6,806 nucleotides of DNA, taken from the NCBI GenBank assembly GCA_902766855.1, contig CACXFE010000180.1:1-6806 (forward strand), in the 5' to 3' direction. Position numbers and translations under genes: made by a program. Positions 1-6,111 of this stretch are shown here, one piece after another. The stretch comes from Oscillospiraceae bacterium. Lineage in GTDB: Bacteria; Bacillota; Clostridia; Oscillospirales; Acutalibacteraceae. Under the pieces are notes generated by a model that did no database searches, had not been told where the DNA came from, and was given only the letters and a program-made list of their open reading frames with translations. Each line of letters opens with the position of its first letter. Position 1 is the first letter of the stretch.

Positions 1-1
1 A

Positions 2-802
2 GAAAACCGCTATCGGAAACTGCAGGAACACGGCTTTTCCTGTGTGGATTATAATATGATGGACACCAAGGTGTTCCCGTATTCCGAATCGCGGGAGAGT
101 ACAGAAAGCCGCTTATTAGAGGAAAAGCAACTCGCCGAGGCATCCGATGTGGAAATCTTTCAGGTGCACGGCCCGTGGCATTGGCCGCCGGATGATTCTA
201 CCGCCGCTTTGCGGGATGAAAAATTGGAGAAGGTTAAAACCTCGCTTTGGGCAACCGCCGTACTCGGATGTAAAAACTGGGTGCTTCACCCCATCATGCC
301 CTGCGGGATCGGTGAAAAAGGCACCGACGAGCAAACCGTAACCTGGGAACTTAATTTGGATTTTATGAGTAAAGTACTGGCGATCGCCAAGGAATATGAC
401 ATTACCGTTTGCCTTGAAAATATGCCGATGCGCAATTTTTCCCTTGCAACGCCCTGTGAGATTCTCCGGTTTGTTCAAACCATGCATGACGATCACTTTA
501 AAATCTGCCTTGACACCGGCCATGTAGCCACTTTCCCGGATTTATCCGTCGGCAAGGCCGTGCGGGATCTGGGCAAAGAAATCAAGGTGTTTCATATTCA
601 TGACAGTTTCCCGGATCAGGATCTGCACCTCCTGCCTTATTGCGGAACCATTGATTGGCAGGATTTTGCGGAGGCGCTGAAAGAAATCCAATACCAAGGG
701 GCCTTATGCCTGGAAACCGCCCCTTCCGGTAAATTGCCGGAAAATCTTTATGAGGAATCCTGCGTTTTGCTTGCGAGAATCATGCAAACCTTTTGTTACT
801 GA
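2..802 (+). CDS. Sugar phosphate isomerase/epimerase-like TIM-barrel protein (5' end outside the window)
   Basis: The reading frame is open from base 2 to the TGA at 800-802, giving 266 visible residues. The family usually has about 270-290, so only a short N-terminus is missing. The GTG at 44 is internal, because family-like sequence (RYRKLQEHGFSCVDYN) precedes it. Features of the xylose isomerase / AP endonuclease 2 fold are visible, numbered within the fragment: an HGPWHWP strand, LHPIMPCG, LENMP with E139, CLDTGH with D171 and H174, HIHDS with H198 and H200, and a final strand LCLETAPSG with E238. The Glu/Asp/His/Glu set is the usual divalent-metal site of these enzymes, which isomerise or epimerise sugars or inositols. 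The protein has no visible membrane segment and is probably cytosolic. The substrate cannot be told from sequence. It is followed by a 152-base gap with its own promoter, so it is probably not part of the cyclic di-GMP unit downstream. Confidence 0.85.
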   Translation, partial: ENRYRKLQEHGFSCVDYNMMDTKVFPYSESRESTESRLLEEKQLAEASDVEIFQVHGPWHWPPDDSTAALRDEKLEKVKTSLWATAVLGCKNWVLHPIMPCGIGEKGTDEQTVTWELNLDFMSKVLAIAKEYDITVCLENMPMRNFSLATPCEILRFVQTMHDDHFKICLDTGHVATFPDLSVGKAVRDLGKEIKVFHIHDSFPDQDLHLLPYCGTIDWQDFAEALKEIQYQGALCLETAPSGKLPENLYEESCVLLARIMQTFCY

Positions 803-866
803 TGATATGCGCACATCAAGCACAAAAGAGAACCCACGCAAAAGGTAACTTTGTGATATTTTTTTC

Positions 867-895
867 TTGAAAAATAAAATAAATCGTGGTATAAT
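867..895 (+). promoter_or_regulatory. Housekeeping sigma (SigA-type) promoter of the diguanylate cyclase gene
   Basis: The -35 box is TTGAAA (867-872), the spacer is exactly 17 bases, and the -10 box is a perfect TATAAT (890-895) preceded by TGG (887-889), an extended -10. Transcription would start near 902, leaving an untranslated leader of about 53 bases before the ATG at 955. The upstream flank (857-881) is very A/T rich, which may act as an UP-type element. It is the only strong promoter I see in the window and could serve everything to the right of it. Confidence 0.8.
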
Positions 896-954
896 ACAAT
901 ATATTGTTGTATCATTGCAGATTAGGAACACATAAGAAAGGGATCCGCCACTCC

Positions 955-2133
955 ATGCAGATGAATTATTATACATCCATCATTTTCCTGTCTTTGATGG
1001 CGCTTCTGGTATTGTGCATCCTGGTACATGAAAACGGAAGAATCAAAAAAGAAACCAAACGTCTTTTTTATTTAACCTACCTCCTGATTGCGGTATCCGC
1101 CCTTGCTGAATGGACCGGGCTTCAATTAAACGGCATAGAAAGTCTGCCGAAATGGCCGCTCCAAGTTGCCAAATGTGCGGATTATATTCTGACGCCGATG
1201 GCAGGCGGCGCTTTGATCCAGCAAATGAACCTCCGTAACCGGTTGGGCAAGGTTTTAGCCGCCATCCTGGCGGGCAACGCACTTTTTCAGGTTATTTCCT
1301 GTTTCGGCGGGTGGATGGTGCGGATTGATGACAGCAACCATTATTCCCACGGCCCGTTGTACGGTGTTTATATTGCCGTGTATTTATCCGTGATCATGGT
1401 AATTCTGATCGACTTCGCCCTTTACGGAAAAAAATTTCAAAAGCAAAACAGAACCTCCCTTTTTGCCATCATGATCCTGATCTTTACCGGGATCGCGGCA
1501 CAGGAATTGTTAGGAAGCGAATATCGCACCTCCTATATCGCGCTGACGATCGGGGCGGCTTTCCTGTTCATTCATTATTCGGAGTTTTCGCAAATGGTTT
1601 CCGATGATCGCCTTCGGGAGCAGGAAATTCAAATTTCAACCGACGCGCTGACCGGATTGCTGAATCGCTACGCCTATGCGAAAACATTGGAGAGTTATGA
1701 CGCGGCGGAATATCTCCCGGAGGATTTTGCTGCCTTCTCGATCGACATCAACGGCTTGAAAACAGCCAATGATACCTTTGGGCACGCCGTGGGAGACGAA
1801 CTGATCTGCGGCGCCGCCGCTTGCATCCGTCAGGTATTCGGTCAGGTGGGACATTGTTACAGAACCGGCGGCGATGAATTTATTGTATTTGCCAATCTGA
1901 AAAAAGAGCAGGCCGACGAGGCGCTCGAACACCTTGCGGAGCGATCCGGCCGCTGGGTCGGCACCGGGATCAAGGAACTGCATCTTGCGGCAGGGTACGC
2001 CTTGGCGAAAGATTATCCCGGAATCTCCGCGGAAAAATTGGTGATTGAAGCAGATCGCGCCATGTATACCGAGAAAAGCGTGTTTTATCGTGAATCCGGC
2101 AACGACAGGAGGCACAAGGTCTGCTCCGGCTAA
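955..2133 (+). CDS. Membrane-anchored GGDEF diguanylate cyclase
   Basis: This 392-residue protein makes cyclic di-GMP from two GTP. The N-terminal half (residues about 6-207) has six or seven hydrophobic helices (around 6-24, 37-53, 97-117, 136-157, 168-184 and 191-207, with a weaker one near 77-93). It probably forms a membrane sensor of unknown ligand. The GGDEF domain starts at DALTGLLNR (230-238) and carries DINGLK with metal ligand D264, NDTFGH (272-277) and an intact GGDEF motif (305-309), so it should be active. The RxxD inhibitory site expected just upstream reads GQVG (296-299), so product feedback inhibition is probably absent. I chose the ATG at 955: an AGAAAGGGA ribosome binding site lies at 935-943, and the TTG at 904 sits almost on the predicted transcription start. 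A glycosidase-like gene and then a cyclic di-GMP riboswitch follow, so its product probably acts locally. Confidence 0.9.
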   Translation: MQMNYYTSIIFLSLMALLVLCILVHENGRIKKETKRLFYLTYLLIAVSALAEWTGLQLNGIESLPKWPLQVAKCADYILTPMAGGALIQQMNLRNRLGKVLAAILAGNALFQVISCFGGWMVRIDDSNHYSHGPLYGVYIAVYLSVIMVILIDFALYGKKFQKQNRTSLFAIMILIFTGIAAQELLGSEYRTSYIALTIGAAFLFIHYSEFSQMVSDDRLREQEIQISTDALTGLLNRYAYAKTLESYDAAEYLPEDFAAFSIDINGLKTANDTFGHAVGDELICGAAACIRQVFGQVGHCYRTGGDEFIVFANLKKEQADEALEHLAERSGRWVGTGIKELHLAAGYALAKDYPGISAEKLVIEADRAMYTEKSVFYRESGNDRRHKVCSG

Positions 2134-2182
2134 TGATCATGCTCGGGTCGCTCATCATCGCTGATATGTTTTTACAGGGCAT

Positions 2183-2188
2183 GGAGGG
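2183..2188 (+). promoter_or_regulatory. Ribosome binding site that fixes the GTG start at 2194
   Basis: GGAGGG lies five bases upstream of the GTG at 2194. The frame that starts there encodes a positively charged, hydrophobic leader. This favours 2194 over the ATG at 2133, which overlaps the cyclase stop codon (TAATG) in the other frame and has no equally good site in front of it. Confidence 0.7.
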
Positions 2189-2193
2189 TCGTT

Positions 2194-3062
2194 GTGAACA
2201 AAACTCACAAAAAGGTTCGTTTCGTTATCCTGATACTATTAGCAGTCGTGTTGGCGGCGGTTTCCCTCTCCCTCTGGATCGTTCACCGCATCCGGACGGA
2301 GGAAACGGGTTGTTCTCCTGGCATGATGAGGTGTTTGAACAAAAGGAACAGGAAACCCTGTTTCGCCTCATGCGGGAGCATGGATTAACGGAACTTTATC
2401 AAGACATTCCTCACGATACACCGGTTTCTCAGATCACAGATCTGTTAAAAGCGTGCAAGGCGCGCGGGATTCGCTTGTATTTGCTGATCGGGGAACCGGA
2501 ATGGGCGCTGGATTCAAAGGCGACCGAACTTCGGGCGGAGATACAGCGTGCGGCGCTGATCGGATGCTCCGGCGTGATGGTGGATGTGGAGCCCGGCCCA
2601 ACCGACGAATGGAAAGAAGACCGGGACGGCGTCATGACAACCATGACCAAAGCATTCTTACAAGGAAAAGCCGCCGCGGAACAAGACGGGATGGAAATGA
2701 TCGTCTGCCTTTCCTGGTATTACGATGATTACGGCTACGATGCAGAATTGGAAAGGCTTGTTTCAGAAGGTTGCGACGCGCTTGCGATCATGAATTACAA
2801 TCGCGAAGATGAAAGTGGGCAGATTGAAACCGAAGCGGCGCTTTGCCGGGAATACAAAAAAGCGCTGATCAATATTTACGAACTGCAAGAAGTCGGGGAA
2901 TATGATTTGGAAGAAATTCATACCTACCGCGAAGTCGGCCTGCCGACCTTGCGGAAAAACTGGAACACACTGCGGCAGGCTTTCCCGGATCAGGAACTCT
3001 CCGTGGCACTGCATGATTACCGGGCGTTGAAAGAAATGGCCGGAACGGAAACAAATGAATAA
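2194..3062 (+). CDS. Exported or membrane-anchored glycosidase-like TIM-barrel protein, with an apparent frameshift
   Basis: The gene starts at GTG 2194 with a leader MNKTHKKVRFVILILLAVVL and a further hydrophobic stretch to about residue 30, a signal anchor. That frame stops at 2386-2388. The rest of the protein is in the -1 frame, read to TAA at 3060-3062, from about LFSWHDEVF (2310 on). Adding one base near the GGG at 2307-2309 would join the halves into a 289-residue protein reading EETG-LFSWHDE. The body looks like a (beta/alpha)8 barrel: TELYQDI, RLYLLIGEPEW, GVMVDVEP (127-134 in the repaired protein, with an acidic D-x-E pair), MIVCLSWYY, ALAIMNYNRE and LSVALHDY. DVEP and MNYN recall GH18-like and related glycosidases, but I cannot assign a family. 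It lies between the cyclase and the riboswitch, with no gap before the aptamer. It may be a broken gene, an assembly indel, or, less likely, recoding. An alternative intact ORF runs from ATG 2133 (309 residues) but lacks the leader. Confidence 0.65.
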
Positions 3063-3065
3063 AAA

Positions 3066-3147
3066 ACAAGGGCAAACCCGCCAAAAGGCGGTGACGCAAA
3101 GCAATAGTGTCTAAACGGTTTTGACCGCATGACTGACTGGCTGCAAC
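3066..3147 (+). promoter_or_regulatory. Cyclic di-GMP-I (GEMM-I) riboswitch aptamer
   Basis: The conserved GEMM-I blocks occur in order: GGCAAACC (3071-3078), a hairpin CGCC/GGCG (3079-3082 with 3087-3090) closed by an AAAA loop, the invariant-looking core GACGCAAAGC (3093-3102), then AATAGTGTCTAA and CATGAC. The second arm folds as AGT-GTC (3106-3111) with GAC-tg-ACT (3131-3138), topped by CGG/CCG (3116-3118 with 3125-3127). Compared with the common AGGGYC/GRYAGCCU arrangement, a G-C pair has become U-A and the two-base bulge is kept, which is covariation expected of a real RNA. P1 would close with GGCTGC (3139-3144). It begins a few bases after the upstream stop codon and ends in a terminator before the VTC gene. 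By family knowledge it binds cyclic di-GMP. Confidence 0.9.
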
Positions 3148-3171
3148 AACTCTTTTGTTGCGGCTTTTTTT
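3139..3171 (+). terminator. Intrinsic terminator forming the riboswitch expression platform
   Basis: GGCTGCAACAA (3139-3149) pairs with TTGTTGCGGCT (3155-3165) to give an 11-bp stem with two G-U pairs and a five-base loop. A run of seven T follows (3165-3171), then more T-rich sequence. The lower part of the 5' strand (3139-3144) is also the 3' strand of aptamer P1, so the two structures compete. This predicts that ligand-bound aptamer prevents termination. It lies 18 bases before the start codon of the next gene. Confidence 0.85.
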
Positions 3172-3189
3172 GTTTGTTAGGGGGTATAT

Positions 3190-3885
3190 ATGAATCGCGT
3201 TCTCAGAGAAGAGAAAAAATTTCTGATCAACATCGAGGATTTTTTGCGCCTGAGCCATAAGCTGGAACAGGTAATGATACAGGACGGGCACAACGGTACC
3301 CACGGATATGTGATCCGATCCCTGTACTACGATACCATCTATGATCAGGATTATTTCGAAAAAGCCGCCGGCACGGAACTGCGCCGAAAAATGCGCCTTC
3401 GCATTTACGATCCCACAGCAGACTTTGCCATGTTGGAGATGAAGCAAAAGCAAGGCATCCAGCAACTCAAACGGTCGCTCCGCGTTTCGCGCGAGGACGC
3501 CGAAGTGCTTTGCCGGGGGGATTATTCGCCGCTTCTTCACTATGAAGAGCCTTTTGCCGCCGAATGCTATGCCATGATGCAGGCGCGGTGCTATCGCCCG
3601 GTCACGATTGTTGAATACCATCGAAAGGCATTCATCGCCAAGGAAAACAAGATCCGGGTAACTTTTGACAATCAGATCGTTGCCACCGAATCCAACTTTG
3701 ATCTGTTCTCACCGCGGCTGAACATGAATCCCGTGCTGGATAAATTCGATGTGGTGCTGGAAGTCAAATTCAACGGCTTTCTGCTCGACTATATTCGCAG
3801 GCTGATCAACGATATTGACCGCAGCGAACTGTCGGTCAGTAAATATGTTTTAGCAAGACAAAACGCTTACCAAACACGGTTATAA
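3190..3885 (+). CDS. VTC-domain (polyphosphate polymerase-like) protein
   Basis: This is a 231-residue protein made of one VTC domain, the tunnel fold of the yeast Vtc4 polyphosphate polymerase, which extends polyphosphate from ATP. Visible hallmarks are an N-terminal REEKKFLI (K9, K10), IRSLYYDT (R43), RKMRLRIYD with R69 and R71, LEMKQKQG with E83, K85 and K87, a basic K94, VEYHRKAF (E142, R145), IRVTFDN (R156, D160), LEVKFNG with E191 and K193, and SKYVLAR with K218. These basic residues and glutamates line the tunnel in the family and are all kept, so catalysis is plausible. There is no SPX domain and no membrane segment, so it is cytosolic and would need a membrane partner. The start has a clear AGGGGG site (3179-3184), five bases upstream. 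It is the first gene behind the riboswitch terminator, and its stop codon overlaps the RBS of the DUF4956 gene. The exact product is not proven for bacterial members. Confidence 0.88.
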   Translation: MNRVLREEKKFLINIEDFLRLSHKLEQVMIQDGHNGTHGYVIRSLYYDTIYDQDYFEKAAGTELRRKMRLRIYDPTADFAMLEMKQKQGIQQLKRSLRVSREDAEVLCRGDYSPLLHYEEPFAAECYAMMQARCYRPVTIVEYHRKAFIAKENKIRVTFDNQIVATESNFDLFSPRLNMNPVLDKFDVVLEVKFNGFLLDYIRRLINDIDRSELSVSKYVLARQNAYQTRL

Positions 3886-3899
3886 AGGGGATTATCAAC

Positions 3900-4577
3900 A
3901 TGAGAGAGAAATTATTTGAACTGATTGAACGGCAAAACAACCTATCGGTGCAGGAGATCGCACTGAACATCGCGATGTCCGCATTGTTAGGTTTCGTGAT
4001 CTACATTTCCTATTATATCAGCCATCACGGCACGATTTACAGCAAAAAATTTAACGCTTCGCTGGTCGTGCTGACCGTGCTGACCGGCATTGTGATGACA
4101 GTCATCGGCAATAATATCGCGCTTTCGCTCGGTATGGTCGGCGCCCTGAGCATCGTCCGCTTCCGCACAGCGATCAAGGATTCGCGGGATACCGTCTATA
4201 TTTTCTGGACGATCATTGCCGGTATCTGCTGTGGCGTAGGCGATTATTCCGTAGCGTTGATCGGCTCCGCGGGAGTCTTTGTAATCCTGCTGGTGTTTGG
4301 GCTTATTAAAAACGATCATCGGATGTTGTTGATCATCCGCGGAAGCCGGTCAAACCAATCTACGGTGCAGGCAAAAGTATATCAGATGTTCAAGAAAAGA
4401 GCCATCCTTCGCGTACAGAATACAACCGAGGATTCTTTCGAACTGATTTATGAATTGTCACAGGCAACCATTAAAAAATCCGTGAAAGCCACTCATCAGA
4501 TCAGCGATGAGATCTACCAGATCGGCAGGATCGAATATGTAAATCTGGTGATGCAAAACGATGAAGTTTCGAACTGA
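3900..4577 (+). CDS. DUF4956 family membrane protein
   Basis: This 225-residue protein has four or five membrane segments (about 19-40, 53-72, 74-86, 100-120 and 121-137) and a cytosolic C-terminal domain of about 85 residues. The family signature lies at 76-103, with key residues SLGMVGALSIVRFRT, then KDSRDT and FW at 102-103. The two arginines of VRFRT inside a hydrophobic stretch are typical of the family. Function is not established. DUF4956 genes often sit beside VTC-domain and CotH genes, and here the VTC stop codon overlaps the AAAGGGG ribosome binding site (3884-3890), nine bases before the ATG. This implies co-translation and probably a complex with the VTC protein. The arrangement of hydrophobic core plus small soluble tail is reminiscent of MgtC-like proteins, but that is only an impression. 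Confidence 0.88.
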   Translation: MREKLFELIERQNNLSVQEIALNIAMSALLGFVIYISYYISHHGTIYSKKFNASLVVLTVLTGIVMTVIGNNIALSLGMVGALSIVRFRTAIKDSRDTVYIFWTIIAGICCGVGDYSVALIGSAGVFVILLVFGLIKNDHRMLLIIRGSRSNQSTVQAKVYQMFKKRAILRVQNTTEDSFELIYELSQATIKKSVKATHQISDEIYQIGRIEYVNLVMQNDEVSN

Positions 4578-4591
4578 GAAAGGCGTAACGA

Positions 4592-6091
4592 ATGAAGTAT
4601 AAGTTGATCGGAGCCGCCTCCATTCTTCTTGCAGCGCTCCTCGCTTTGGAAGCATCGATCGTGCGGGCCAACCTGGCAGAGCACGCCCGTGTTCATCAAC
4701 ATCTTGCCGTCACGGAAAAAGAGCCGTGTTCTTTGGAGCACAGCGACGGAAACCTTTGCACGCATCTGCCTCTGCTCTCGATCGAAACCGGCGGCAAAAC
4801 CATCCCCGGTTTACCGATCGGTGAAGACGATATTTTCGGAGAAGCGCAGTACGAAATGGCGGAAAACGGGGACAGCATGATCGCCGTTCACATGAATGTT
4901 TTTGACAGTGCGACCTCGTATAATCACCCGACGGATACTCCCACGATCTCCACCGCCATAGAACTCCGCGTGCGCGGCCACTCCTCCCGCGAGTTCGGCA
5001 AGCCGCCGTTTCTTCTCAAACTGAGGACGGATGACGGTGCGGAGCGGGATGAAGCGCTGCTTGGCATGAGCGAACATAACGAATGGGCGCTGCACGGGCC
5101 GTTTCTGGATAAATCGCTGATCCGCAACTACCTTTTCTACAATCTCAGCGGTGAAATCATGGATTACGCGCCAAACTGCCGCTTTTGCGAATTGATCCTG
5201 GATGGGGATTACAAGGGGATCTACCTTTTGGTGGAAACCGTAACAGCGGGGGAAGACGGCCGCCTCCCCATCATCATGAAAAAGAAGAACAGCCGGCTTT
5301 CCGGCTATCTGCTTCGCATTGACCGCCCGACCGAAGCCGATCTGGCAACCTTGCGGGATGTGGATGTTTATTCGGAGCGAACCTATATTCAACATATGGA
5401 TGTGGCGATCCGGTATCCCGGCAAGGGGCATTTAACGGAAGCGGTCATGAAAACGATCGAAAAGGACTTCTCTCTTTTTGAAAAATCCATATACTCTTAT
5501 GACTACGACTCCGGGGATTACAATTATCGGACATTCCTGGATGTGGACAGTTTTGTGGATTATTACATCATCAATGCCGTCAGTTCCAATATGGACGCCG
5601 GGCGTTTTTCCACCTTCCTTTATAAAACGATCGCCGGAAAATACAAACTCTGCGTGTGGGACTTCAACAACTGCTGTAACAACTTTGTAGATGACGAAAC
5701 CGATGAAACTTTTGACGGCATCCGCAGCGCCGTGTATTTCAATATGCTGTTCCGGAACCGGAAGTTTGTAGAACAGGTGATCGCGCGGTATCACACTTTA
5801 AGAAAAACATTCCTGAGCGAAGAATATCTCAAACAATATATCGACGAAGTTCTGGCTTTTCTCGGCGACGCCATTGAGCGCGACAGTGCCCGGTGGGCAG
5901 ACTATCTTACCAGTGATCCGTTGATGGATCCGGAAGGCAAGGGGCGCAACCCCCACTCTCAGGCCGAGGCGGTGGCGATGCTTGAAGACAATCTTTTCAG
6001 CCGCATGAATTGGATGGACGAAAATATCGACTATTTACTGCAATTCTGCGCCGGCTCCGCCAATAAGAAATACAGCGAACTTCCGAACTGA
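4592..6091 (+). CDS. Secreted CotH kinase-fold family protein
   Basis: This 499-residue protein begins with a signal peptide or anchor (hydrophobic 6-24, possible cleavage after VRA at 24-26). The CotH domain runs from about 98 to 400: RVRGHSSREFGKPPF (126-140) with K137 and K143, LLGMSEHNEWALHGPFLDKS (156-175), the strand pair CELILDGDYKG and LLVETV with E215, SSNMDAGRF with D335, and KLCVWDFNNC with D357. B. subtilis CotH is an atypical protein kinase of spore coat proteins; whether this exported relative phosphorylates proteins or modifies something else is unknown. The metal-binding WDxD-type motif reads WDFN (356-359), a substitution of the second acidic residue. The last 100 residues are charged and helical, with no clear domain. 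The gene begins 14 bases after the DUF4956 stop with an AAAGG site (4579-4583). Family assignment is firm; activity is not. Confidence 0.88.
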   Translation: MKYKLIGAASILLAALLALEASIVRANLAEHARVHQHLAVTEKEPCSLEHSDGNLCTHLPLLSIETGGKTIPGLPIGEDDIFGEAQYEMAENGDSMIAVHMNVFDSATSYNHPTDTPTISTAIELRVRGHSSREFGKPPFLLKLRTDDGAERDEALLGMSEHNEWALHGPFLDKSLIRNYLFYNLSGEIMDYAPNCRFCELILDGDYKGIYLLVETVTAGEDGRLPIIMKKKNSRLSGYLLRIDRPTEADLATLRDVDVYSERTYIQHMDVAIRYPGKGHLTEAVMKTIEKDFSLFEKSIYSYDYDSGDYNYRTFLDVDSFVDYYIINAVSSNMDAGRFSTFLYKTIAGKYKLCVWDFNNCCNNFVDDETDETFDGIRSAVYFNMLFRNRKFVEQVIARYHTLRKTFLSEEYLKQYIDEVLAFLGDAIERDSARWADYLTSDPLMDPEGKGRNPHSQAEAVAMLEDNLFSRMNWMDENIDYLLQFCAGSANKKYSELPN

Positions 6092-6111
6092 TCGCCGGAG
6101 GAAATCATGCT

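Noticed and set aside
789..865. Terminator after the isomerase gene
   Set aside because: Only weak, A/T-rich pairings exist (CCTTTTG 789-795 with CAAAAGG 839-845, or CACAAA 821-826 with TTTGTG 850-855) before the T run at 859-865; loops are long and stems short, so I do not call it.
904..954. TTG start that would extend the diguanylate cyclase by 17 residues
   Set aside because: It falls within two or three bases of the predicted transcription start and has no upstream ribosome binding site; the ATG at 955 has both leader and site.
2208..2214. C AAA AAG slippery-like heptamer in the leader frame as a programmed -1 frameshift site
   Set aside because: It is in the right frame and direction, but it precedes the hydrophobic anchor. 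A slip there would remove the leader, and no stimulatory stem was seen. A missing base near 2307-2309 explains the data better.
3027..3062. Separate promoter for the riboswitch RNA
   Set aside because: TTGAAA at 3027-3032 looks like a -35 box, but no sequence at the proper distance matches TATAAT in more than about three positions.
2869..3621. Long open frame on the minus strand (250 codons)
   Set aside because: It lies across the riboswitch and two well-supported + strand genes, has no family-like motifs and no ribosome binding site, and is a shadow of their codon bias.
4811..5431. Minus-strand open frame inside the CotH gene (206 codons)
   Set aside because: The + strand frame has clear CotH motifs throughout this stretch; the antisense translation shows no recognisable domain.
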